Notes under the pieces: generated by a model
Seen by the model: only the letters and a program-made list of their open reading frames with translations
Told to the model about the DNA's origin: nothing
Databases searched by the model: none
Shown: positions 53,842-61,690 of the stretch, piece after piece
How positions within the stretch are numbered: the stretch's first letter is position 1
Layout of the letters: every line of letters begins with the position of its first letter
Program-made: the position numbers and the translations under genes
DNA from: CAYMGM01 sp964390005
Lineage (GTDB): Bacteria > Pseudomonadota > Alphaproteobacteria > UBA9219
Direction: 5' to 3'
Length of the DNA: 64,000 nt
Assembly (NCBI GenBank): GCA_964390005.1
Contig: CAYMGM010000005.1
Location: 62,001 to 126,000, forward strand

Positions 53842-54641
53842 ACATTTTGATCCCGATGGCAGGCGCAGGCAGCCGCTTTGCCGAAAAAGGCTACAAAGCC
53901 CACAAGCCCGTGATCCCGACCACCAACTGGCGCACCGGCCAAAAAATCCCGATGGTCGTCGCCGCCGTGATGGATTTGCCCGTCGATCCCAACGCGCCCG
54001 ACAACAACATCATTTTTGTCGTGCGTGATTTTCATGTGACCGACGGCGTTTGCGACGAAATCAAAAATCATTTTCCGCGCGCGCGCTTTATCGTCGTAGA
54101 CAAATTGACCGAAGGCCAAGCCTGCACCTGCTTGCTGGCGAAAGCGTTTATCGACAATGACGCGCCTTTGTTCATCGCCGCCTGCGACAATGGCATGATT
54201 TGCGACCGCAGCGCGTTTGACGCGATGGCCCAAACGTCCGATTCCATTCTTTTCACCTTCCGCAACAACAGCGCGGTCGAAGAAAAGCCGACAGCCTATG
54301 GCTGGGTGCGCACACAAGGCGCCGATGTCACCGGCGTTTCCGTTAAAGTGCCGATCAGCGACACGCCGCGAAACGATCACGCCATCGTCGGAACCTTTTG
54401 GTTTGCCCACGGCCATGATTTCGTCACGGCTTCCGAAACGATGATCGCCGCCAACGATCGCATCAATGGCGAGTTCTACGTCGATCAAGTTTTCAAATAC
54501 GTCGTCGAGGCCGGTCAAAAAGCGCGCGTTTTCGAAATTGAAAAATATCTGTGCTGGGGAACGCCCACCGATTACGAAGCGTATGAGCAAACCCTGACCT
54601 ATTGGACAGATTTTCAGAACGAAGAAAAGAAACGCTCATGA
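53838..54641 (+). CDS. Sugar-phosphate nucleotidyltransferase, second of a tandem pair
   Basis: 267 residues from the ATG at 53838 (ATGA overlap with the first copy). Loop MNILIPMAGAGSRFAEKGY, then HKPVIPTTNW, EGQACTCLLA, IAACDNGM and a late LCWGTPTDYEAYEQ. It shares the overall plan and the C-terminal WGTP motif with the previous gene but is well diverged. The pair may activate two different precursors or form a hetero-oligomer. Four-base overlap with the next GT2. Confidence 0.87.
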   Translation: MNILIPMAGAGSRFAEKGYKAHKPVIPTTNWRTGQKIPMVVAAVMDLPVDPNAPDNNIIFVVRDFHVTDGVCDEIKNHFPRARFIVVDKLTEGQACTCLLAKAFIDNDAPLFIAACDNGMICDRSAFDAMAQTSDSILFTFRNNSAVEEKPTAYGWVRTQGADVTGVSVKVPISDTPRNDHAIVGTFWFAHGHDFVTASETMIAANDRINGEFYVDQVFKYVVEAGQKARVFEIEKYLCWGTPTDYEAYEQTLTYWTDFQNEEKKRS

Positions 54642-55351
54642 AACTCTCGGTCGTCATTCCGTGCTACAACGAAGAAAAGAACATCCCGCACCTCCTCTCG
54701 CGCTTGCAAACCGTTTTGGGCGAGAGGCAGGATGTCGAGATTATTTTGGTCGATAACGGATCGACCGATCAATCGCCGGACGTTTTTGCCAAAGCGCTCG
54801 CGCAGCAAAACGATCCGCGGCTGAAAACCGTGCGCGTCCCCGTCAACCAAGGCTATGGCTATGGCATCACCCAAGGGCTTAAAGCCGCGACGGGCGATGT
54901 GCTGGCGTGGACGCATGCCGATTTGCAAACAGATGCCGCCGACGCACTACGCGCTTTCGATCTGTGGCAAAAAGTTTCATCGCCAAATGTGATCGTCAAA
55001 GGCAAACGCTTGAACCGCCGGTGGCTTGAATCCTTTTTCACCTATGGCATGCAGGTTTTTGCGCGTTTGATGCTGGGCGTTAAATTGGACGATATCAACG
55101 CGCAGCCCAAACTGTTTGCGCGGTCGTTTTATGAACAACATTTGCGCACCGACGCGCCAACCGATTTCTCGCTGGATCTTTTCCTGCTTTACAAAGCCAG
55201 CAAGCTGGGATGCACCGTTCAAACCGTTCCCGTCGTTTTTGCGAACCGCCTGTATGGCGAGGCCAAAGGCGGTGGCTCGTGGAAGACGCGGATCAAACTG
55301 ATCCGCCGCACGCTCAGCTATATCGTGGATCTGAAAAAACGCCTTCAATAA
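54638..55351 (+). CDS. GT2 glycosyltransferase, DPM1/GtrB-like
   Basis: 237 residues from the ATG at 54638. GT-A fold: LSVVIPCYNEEKNIPHLLSR, IILVDNGSTDQSPDVF, GYGYGITQGLKAATGDVLAW, HADLQTD for the metal site, and FSLDLFLLYKASKLG. It lacks the C-terminal membrane spans of GtrB, as do short dolichol-phosphate-mannose-synthase-type enzymes. It would charge polyprenyl phosphate with a sugar, which GtrA and a GT-C enzyme could then use. ATGA overlap with the preceding nucleotidyltransferase. Confidence 0.88.
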   Translation: MKLSVVIPCYNEEKNIPHLLSRLQTVLGERQDVEIILVDNGSTDQSPDVFAKALAQQNDPRLKTVRVPVNQGYGYGITQGLKAATGDVLAWTHADLQTDAADALRAFDLWQKVSSPNVIVKGKRLNRRWLESFFTYGMQVFARLMLGVKLDDINAQPKLFARSFYEQHLRTDAPTDFSLDLFLLYKASKLGCTVQTVPVVFANRLYGEAKGGGSWKTRIKLIRRTLSYIVDLKKRLQ

Positions 55352-55367
55352 CAAGAAAGGGACGATC

Positions 55368-56084
55368 ATGACAACACCTCTTTATGCCGTTCACCGCCGT
55401 AACAAGATTTCTCAATTGGACGGTCTGCCCAAAGGCTGCTGGATCGAGTTCGATGTCGAAGCCATTCAGGGCGAAGTTTGCCTGACGCACGATGTCGTCG
55501 CGGGCGGCGCCCCGACGCCTGATAAACTGCTTCCATTTTTTGAAAAGGCTTTGGCCGTCGGCGTTGCCGGTTTCATCATCGATTGCAAACGCGAAGCGAT
55601 CGAGAAAATGATCACGCCAATTTTGAACCAATTGGGGATCAAAGATTATTTCTATCTGAACGAAATGGAAGTTCAGGCCGACATTTTCATGGAGCAAGAT
55701 CCCGCGCATCAAAGCGGCATTCGCATTTGGAAATATCGCCGCGCGCCCGACGTTATTCGCTATGCCGCCGACCGCAAAGCCGCAAACCTTGCCTATCCCA
55801 AATGGATCTGGCTGGATTGCTGGGAACTGGGTCTGCTCCGCGACATTCACAAAGCCTTGTTGCCCATGACGGGCGATGAAGCGCATCAGTTGCAAGATCT
55901 GGGCGTCAAAATCTGCCTATGCTCGCCGGAACTGTATGTTCACAAATACGACACGGCCTATACAGATGCCGAAATGGAAGCCTTTTACAATGGCATCCGC
56001 GCCTATAAAAAACAGCTGGCCGCCGAAGGCATCGCGCCGGATCTGATTTGCTCGAAATTCCCGCAAGTGTGGCAGGAGCCCTAA
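55368..56084 (+). CDS. GDPD-like TIM-barrel protein
   Basis: 238 residues, no signal peptide. The N-terminus resembles glycerophosphodiester phosphodiesterases: AVHRRNKI, CWIEFDVEAIQGEVCLTHD with the Glu/Asp and His of the site, and FIIDCKRE. Only the first part of the usual catalytic set is clear, so it may be a diverged hydrolase or isomerase. Acting in the cytoplasm, it could process a phosphodiester-linked precursor of the glycan. It lies 16 bases after the GT2 gene and overlaps gmd by one base. Confidence 0.6.
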   Translation: MTTPLYAVHRRNKISQLDGLPKGCWIEFDVEAIQGEVCLTHDVVAGGAPTPDKLLPFFEKALAVGVAGFIIDCKREAIEKMITPILNQLGIKDYFYLNEMEVQADIFMEQDPAHQSGIRIWKYRRAPDVIRYAADRKAANLAYPKWIWLDCWELGLLRDIHKALLPMTGDEAHQLQDLGVKICLCSPELYVHKYDTAYTDAEMEAFYNGIRAYKKQLAAEGIAPDLICSKFPQVWQEP

Positions 56085-57106
56085 TGCCAAAAAAAGCTTT
56101 GATCACCGGCGTGACCGGCCAAGATGGTGCTTATCTCGCGGCTTTGCTTTTAGAAAAAGGCTATGACGTCGCGGGCATCTATCGCCGGTCCAGCTCGCCC
56201 AATTTTTGGCGGCTGAAAGAGCTGGGGATCGAAGACAGACTTCAACTGGTCTGCGCGGAACTAACCGATTTGGCCAGTTTGCAAAACACGATTGAGAAAA
56301 CGGCCCCTGACGAGATTTATAATCTGGCTGCGCAGAGTTTCGTCGGGGCCTCGTTCGGCCAGCCTTTATACACGGGCGATCTAGACGGGCTTTCCGTGAC
56401 GCGGATTCTTGAGGCGATCCGCGAAGTCAACAACAAGATCCGTTTCTATCAAGCCTCAACCTCCGAGCTGTACGGCAAAGTCAAGCAAACGCCGCAAACG
56501 GAAGAAACGCCTTTTCATCCACGCAGCCCCTATGGCGTCGCCAAACTTTATGGACACTGGATCACGATCAATTACCGTGAATCTTACGGCGTTTATGCTT
56601 GTTCGGGCATTTTGTTCAATCATGAATCCCCGCTTCGCGGGATCGAGTTTGTCACGCGCAAGATCACGAACGCTTTTGCCGCCAAACGCCTTGGCAAAGG
56701 CGGGCCCGTCGCGCTCGGCAATCTTGATGCGCAGCGCGATTGGGGCTTTGCGGGCGATTTTGTCGAAGGCATGTGGCGCATGCTGCAGCAGCCCAAAGCC
56801 GACGATTACATTTTGGCGACCGGCGTCACGACCAGCATTCGCCGCTTTGTGGAAATGGCGGCTGAGGCCTTGGGCTTTTCTTTGATTTGGCAAGGATCGG
56901 GCACGGACGAACGCGGCATTGATCCCGCCACGGGCGAGGTTTGGGTGACAATCAACCCCGAATTCTACCGCCCCGCCGAGGTCGATTTATTGATCGGCGA
57001 TCCCAGCAAGGCGCGCCAAGAATTAGGTTGGACGCCGCGCGTTCCGTTGAACGAGCTGGTGCGCCGCATGGTTGAGGCCGATCTACGCCGCCAACAAAAC
57101 GCCTGA
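56084..57106 (+). CDS. gmd: GDP-mannose 4,6-dehydratase
   Basis: 340 residues from the ATG at 56084 (AGGAG upstream, TAATG overlap). It converts GDP-mannose to GDP-4-keto-6-deoxymannose, the precursor of GDP-fucose, rhamnose or perosamine. NADP site ITGVTGQDGAYLAALLL with RRSSSPN, the catalytic STSELYG, YxxxK in SPYGVAKLYG, and NPEFYRPAEVDLLIGDPSKA near the end. No reductase or aminotransferase partner (fcl, rmd, per) is seen in the window, so the next step must be encoded elsewhere. Confidence 0.95.
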   Translation: MPKKALITGVTGQDGAYLAALLLEKGYDVAGIYRRSSSPNFWRLKELGIEDRLQLVCAELTDLASLQNTIEKTAPDEIYNLAAQSFVGASFGQPLYTGDLDGLSVTRILEAIREVNNKIRFYQASTSELYGKVKQTPQTEETPFHPRSPYGVAKLYGHWITINYRESYGVYACSGILFNHESPLRGIEFVTRKITNAFAAKRLGKGGPVALGNLDAQRDWGFAGDFVEGMWRMLQQPKADDYILATGVTTSIRRFVEMAAEALGFSLIWQGSGTDERGIDPATGEVWVTINPEFYRPAEVDLLIGDPSKARQELGWTPRVPLNELVRRMVEADLRRQQNA

Positions 57107-57120
57107 CGGAGTCCCCAGCC

Positions 57121-58344
57121 GTGCTGAAAAAAATCGTGCGTCTTTTGTGGAGTCTTCAGCCCCGCCCCTTGCGCAGGCTTGAGCTCGACGCGGTCGAGCT
57201 TTTGATGACGCGCCCCTTGCCCAAAAAACGCACCTTTGAAAAAGGCGACATCGTCGTCTGCGGCATGCTGGGCACGGCGTCGGGCATCGGCCTTGCCGCG
57301 CGGCAAACCTTTGAAGCGATGAAAGCGCGCGGTCTTACCGTTTGCGGCGCGAATGCCAGCCGCTTTGCGGTTTTAGAAGATTTTGACGCAGGCCCCCTGT
57401 GGCCTGAAAAGGCGACCGAAGGCGGACTTGCGATTGTTTACATCAATCCCGATATTCTCAGCTTGGTCTGGAATGCCTTGGGCCGTAAGCGCTTTATCAA
57501 ACGCCGCGTCGTTGGCGTTTGGTTTTGGGAGCTCGAGACCGTGCCGCCCAGATGGCGGCGCTCCATCCCCTTGGTGGATGAGATTTGGGCTTCAAGCCAC
57601 TTTGTTGCGAACGCTATTCGCAAAATCGCAGGCGACAAACCCGTGCATGTCGTCCCGCAGCCTTTTGACGTCAGCGCGGTCCGCATGACGCCGCACCATG
57701 ATCCGCTGCCCGCCTATGCGGACAAAACGATTGTCTTCTTTACCTATGACGTCCGGTCGTTGCATGCGCGCAAAAACCCCGAAGCCGTCATTGACGCTTT
57801 TCGCCGTGCTGCGGCCGATAATCCCAAGGCTCTGTTGATCGTCAAAATCAACAACGCCCACACCTGGCCCGAAGCCGAAGCGCGCGTCCGCCAAGCCGCC
57901 GAAGGTTTAACGAACTTTGTGCTTTTGAAAAAAATGTTCTCGGACGACGAGATGCAAGATCTGATGGCGCGCGTCGATATTGTGATGTCGCTGCATCGTT
58001 CCGAAGGCTTTGGGCTTTTGATGGCATCGGCCATGGCGGCGGCGAAGCCCGTAATCGCCACCGGCTGGTCGGCCAACACGGATTTCATGACGCCGGACTG
58101 CAGCGTTTTGGTCGATTACAAGCTTATTCCTGTTGTCGATCCGCAGCATATTTACGACAAATACAACGCCGTTTGGGCCGAGCCCGATACCGTCCAAGCC
58201 GCCGAAGCCTTGCGCCGCCTTCTGGCCGATCCCGCTTTGCGTCACCAAATGGGCCAAGCCGCGCGGCGGCAAGTTGAAACCTTCTTTTCAAAAGAAGCAT
58301 GGGAAAAGGCCTTGCCACCCAGTTTTTGGGAAGCGCAGGCTTAA
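57121..58344 (+). CDS. GT4-family glycosyltransferase closing the operon
   Basis: 407 residues from a GTG start with CGGAG upstream. A basic N-terminus with no clear membrane span is followed by a GT-B fold: GMLGTASGIGLAARQTFEAM, VGVWFWELETVPPRW, SSHFVANAIRKIAG, FFTYDVRSLHARKNPEAVID, and SLHRSEGFGLLMASAMAAAK with the EX7E-type Glu. It probably adds a sugar to the lipid-linked oligosaccharide. It is the last gene of the 14-gene run. No hairpin terminator is evident in the 26 bases before the convergent autotransporter gene. Confidence 0.88.
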   Translation: MLKKIVRLLWSLQPRPLRRLELDAVELLMTRPLPKKRTFEKGDIVVCGMLGTASGIGLAARQTFEAMKARGLTVCGANASRFAVLEDFDAGPLWPEKATEGGLAIVYINPDILSLVWNALGRKRFIKRRVVGVWFWELETVPPRWRRSIPLVDEIWASSHFVANAIRKIAGDKPVHVVPQPFDVSAVRMTPHHDPLPAYADKTIVFFTYDVRSLHARKNPEAVIDAFRRAAADNPKALLIVKINNAHTWPEAEARVRQAAEGLTNFVLLKKMFSDDEMQDLMARVDIVMSLHRSEGFGLLMASAMAAAKPVIATGWSANTDFMTPDCSVLVDYKLIPVVDPQHIYDKYNAVWAEPDTVQAAEALRRLLADPALRHQMGQAARRQVETFFSKEAWEKALPPSFWEAQA

Positions 58345-58370
58345 CTGCCTTTCTGCCGAGACCCTAAGCC

Positions 58371-61322
58371 TTAGAACCGATAGCTCATATTCCCGCGAAG
58401 GGCTTGCGTGTCGGCGTGCGCGCCGATCTGGCCGGTGTACGCAAGGCCAAGCGTGGTTTGCTGGCCGATCAGATAATCAACGCCAGCGCCAAGAACAGCG
58501 GCATCGCGGGCCAGCGGGGCCGCTTGGGTTTCAAAGGCGCGAGAGCCCGCAAAGCGCAAGCTGGTCTCGGGGTTCGCGTCGCCAATCGCGTGCATCCACC
58601 CCGCCGAGGCTTGGAACGCCGCCCGATTGTTGGCCGATGTCAGGAAGGGCAAGACTTGCCGCACCCGCGCGCCCAGCGTTGTGCTGCCCAGCGTTCCGTC
58701 GCTGTCTTCGGCGGTCAGCGCCGCCGCGCCGCCTTTTTCGGTAAAGCCGGGCACATTCACATAACCCCAAGCCAGATTGGCGAAGGGCTCGATCTTGCTT
58801 TCCTTGTCGCCAAAGCCATAGGCCGTTTCTGCAAAGCCGCTCACGCTGTGGGCGTTATAGGAGCCTTTCAGATAATCGCTGTAATAAGGAAAGCTCACGC
58901 CCCGCTTGGTGTCGATGTCGCTATAGGCATAGGTAAGGCCAGTTCGCAGGCTCAGCTTGCCCCAGCTCCGCCCGCCATAGGCCGAGACGCTGTAACGCTC
59001 TGACGTGCCCTTGTCGCCTGTCTCGTCCTCTTGATTATAATCCGCATGGTCATAGCCAAAGGCGAGGCCAAGACGCCAGTTATCCCCCATCATCCCGTCC
59101 ACGCCCAGCATCAGACCTTTGTCTTGATGCTTAAAATCTCTGGCGTTCGCGTCGCCGTCGCGGCTGCCCCAGCCGCCAAAGCCCTGCGCCCAAACGGTCG
59201 GCGCAATCTTGGCATTTGCAACAGCAGCATCATTCGCGATCTTGTCGCCATAAAGGATCCGCCCGCGCGCAGAAGCGACCACAGGGGCCGGAGCCGTCAC
59301 CGGCGCGGCAAACCCTGTTTGATTGTCTTCGGCCTGCGCCAAACGTCCGGCCAAGACGCGCCCGAAGGCGGCTTGATCTTCAAGAAGCGTGGCCTTCACG
59401 TTCGCGTGAATCTCGCCTGACAGAGCCTGATAGGCTTGGCGTGTCGTGCCGACATCGCTTTGCATGGCCACGGCATCGTAAACGGCATTCCCGGCGCCAA
59501 GGCTTTCGATTGCGGCGGCGGCGTTCGCCTGATTGCCCGATCCGGCCACGCTCGCGAAGCTTACCCCATTGCGGATCACCGAGGCGTAAACATCCGTCGC
59601 ATCATAGGACAGCGTCGCGGTCAAAAAGAGAAGCGGATCGGCAAAAGAAATACTGTCGAACGCGCCCGAAACGCCGCCCGCGGCGGAAAGGATGGTATAG
59701 GTGGTCCCCGCGCGAAGCAGCGCCCCCTGATAGTCGATCAAGGAGACCGTGCCGCCGGTGATGGTGGCCGCCCCCGTCGCCACGATTTTGTCCGAGCTGG
59801 TAAGATTAGCCTCGACATCGTAGGTCGAACCCGGCGCAAAGCTGACATCGCCAGAGACAGAAAGAGTCCCGATGGAATTACCGGGAGCCACAGAGCCGCC
59901 CGAGGCCGCATCAATCCCGCCTACAGTCCCCGAGCCCTTCAGCGTCCCGCCATCAGCGACATCGACCGTACCGCCCAAAGCCCCATTCACCGACAAAATC
60001 CCAGAGCCAGAGACAGCCGCAGTGCCGGTAAAGGACGAGCTGTCGCCGGTCAAGTAGGTCGTGCCCGACGCAAAGGCCATCGTGCCGGAGCCGGACAAGC
60101 TATTGGACAGCGTTTGCACGCCAGAGGTCACGACGCTAAGCGTCCCGCCCTCAAGATCAAACGTCCCGGTGAAGCCAGAGAGATCGCCGGTCAGATACGT
60201 CGTGCCCGCCACGCTCTCGATGGTGCCGGAGCCGGAGATGCTGTTGGCGAAGGTGTAAGCGGTTGAGGTGTGGTTGAAGACGATGGTGCCTGTGCCGGAG
60301 CCAAAGACGATAGAACTGGCAGAAACCGTGCCGGGGGCCACGGCAGAAGAGCCCGACGCCGCACCGATGTTCAGCGTACCGGTCGAGCCAACATTTGTAG
60401 CTATATTCAGCATTCGCGCGACAGAGACTGTAGCAGAATTCGAGACAGTCAAAATACCAGTACCAGACTGGCCGACATTGACATTCCAACCACTTTCTAA
60501 AGACGAGCCTGTTCCCGTGATATTGACAGTCCCGCTGCTGCCAGTGACATTCCCAATAATGATGCTACAATTATCTGCTGAACTGACGCTCCCCCCATTT
60601 GATATATTTAATGTTCCCCTACCTGCACTGCCAATATAAACTTGGGCACCGCTTTCTATTGACGATCCTGTCCCTGTCACAGATACAGAGCCAGTACCGT
60701 CAGTGCTAGTGCCAATAACAATATAATAATTAGAAGCTGACCCAATAGAACCACCATCTGAAACAGTTAAAGTTCCCGTGCCGTGGTTTCCTATTTGAAA
60801 ATTTGAAGAACTCGTCCAACTTGAGCCAACTCCCGTAACGATGGCATTTCCGACACCTCCAGCCAGCGAGCCAATTATCGCCCAAGTGGTCGAATAAATT
60901 GTTGCTCCATTTTCTAAAATCAATGTACCCGTACCAGAATTCCCTACTGTCATTCGTGGAACATTAAGATAGGCATTTGCTCCTGATATTGTAAATGTCC
61001 CTGTTGAAGAAAGCAGATTTCCAACATTAATCCCTAACGCAACATTCATTGTTCCAGATAAAAGCAACGTTCCTGTTGTTGCATTGCCAATATTAACAAT
61101 ATTAGCTTGAGCTGTCCCGCAGGACTCACAAACAACTACATTGGCATCAATTTGCACCGTATCTGAATTTGTCGGCAGTGCATTACCACTCCAGTTGTTC
61201 GCATCAAACCAACTTGTCGTACCTGCCCCTCCGTCCCACGTAGCCGTCGCCTGGGCCGCAGGCACAAAGCAAGACGAAGCCAGTAGCACGGCAAGGACTG
61301 TTTTAACTGGAAAAGAAGACAT
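58371..61322 (-). CDS. Type Va autotransporter adhesin-like protein
   Basis: 983 residues from the ATG at 61322. A GTG at 61376 would add 18 residues before the signal peptide. Signal peptide (about 1-27, AAQATA), then a passenger (about 28-610) made of beta-helix repeats: alternating IGNHGTGTLTVSDGGS-type and TGTGSSxESGxxVxIG-type units, followed by longer PATR-like repeats (GSGTMAFASGTTYLTGDSSS). The autochaperone-like end (APGNSIGTLSVSG) leads to a 12-strand beta-barrel (about 700-983) ending NMSYRF with the terminal Phe needed for BAM insertion. No protease or lipase motif is seen, so adhesion is the best guess. GC content changes sharply within the gene. Confidence 0.92.
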   Translation of the reverse strand: MSSFPVKTVLAVLLASSCFVPAAQATATWDGGAGTTSWFDANNWSGNALPTNSDTVQIDANVVVCESCGTAQANIVNIGNATTGTLLLSGTMNVALGINVGNLLSSTGTFTISGANAYLNVPRMTVGNSGTGTLILENGATIYSTTWAIIGSLAGGVGNAIVTGVGSSWTSSSNFQIGNHGTGTLTVSDGGSIGSASNYYIVIGTSTDGTGSVSVTGTGSSIESGAQVYIGSAGRGTLNISNGGSVSSADNCSIIIGNVTGSSGTVNITGTGSSLESGWNVNVGQSGTGILTVSNSATVSVARMLNIATNVGSTGTLNIGAASGSSAVAPGTVSASSIVFGSGTGTIVFNHTSTAYTFANSISGSGTIESVAGTTYLTGDLSGFTGTFDLEGGTLSVVTSGVQTLSNSLSGSGTMAFASGTTYLTGDSSSFTGTAAVSGSGILSVNGALGGTVDVADGGTLKGSGTVGGIDAASGGSVAPGNSIGTLSVSGDVSFAPGSTYDVEANLTSSDKIVATGAATITGGTVSLIDYQGALLRAGTTYTILSAAGGVSGAFDSISFADPLLFLTATLSYDATDVYASVIRNGVSFASVAGSGNQANAAAAIESLGAGNAVYDAVAMQSDVGTTRQAYQALSGEIHANVKATLLEDQAAFGRVLAGRLAQAEDNQTGFAAPVTAPAPVVASARGRILYGDKIANDAAVANAKIAPTVWAQGFGGWGSRDGDANARDFKHQDKGLMLGVDGMMGDNWRLGLAFGYDHADYNQEDETGDKGTSERYSVSAYGGRSWGKLSLRTGLTYAYSDIDTKRGVSFPYYSDYLKGSYNAHSVSGFAETAYGFGDKESKIEPFANLAWGYVNVPGFTEKGGAAALTAEDSDGTLGSTTLGARVRQVLPFLTSANNRAAFQASAGWMHAIGDANPETSLRFAGSRAFETQAAPLARDAAVLGAGVDYLIGQQTTLGLAYTGQIGAHADTQALRGNMSYRF

Positions 61323-61541
61323 GGAAATCACCAAAGCGGGCAGACAAAGAGGGGAATACAGAGGCGCGAATCGCACCTCTCACGACGATAGTGAATACCA
61401 TCGCTAGCAAGGCCTCCTTAACATACGATTAAGGACGACATTTTCTTGCCGGGCGTCAGCCCTTATGGCAGCGTTTGGTCTTTAAGTGGGGAGGAAAATG
61501 AACGGCTTGCCGAGCCGTAGCTCGCGAAAGCAAGCGAAGGC

Positions 61542-61628
61542 TGGTGCCCAGAAGAAGACTCGAACTTCCACGACATTGCTGCCACAGGTACCTGAAACCT
61601 GCGCGTCTACCAATTCCGCCATCTGGGC
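61542..61628 (-). tRNA. tRNA-Leu (anticodon CAG)
   Basis: A class II tRNA with a long variable arm, 87 bases including the encoded CCA. The acceptor GCCCAGA pairs with TCTGGGC, the discriminator is A, and the anticodon arm CAGGT-TTCAGGT-ACCTG gives CAG. The T-loop is TTCGAGT. It reads CTG leucine codons. Confidence 0.97.
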
Positions 61629-61690
61629 ACTTTCCGAACGGGCCGGAGAGGTTGCTTTGGTACGGGCTCGGCCCGCGAAAGTCAAGGGAT

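Noticed and set aside
58404..60266. Several plus-strand open frames of 120-280 codons opposite the autotransporter
   Set aside because: They are Arg/Pro/Ala-rich mirror frames of a gene with a signal peptide and a barrel ending in Phe.
61500..61541. Small hairpin after tRNA-Leu
   Set aside because: Only a six-base stem with a weak T-tract; too little to call a terminator.
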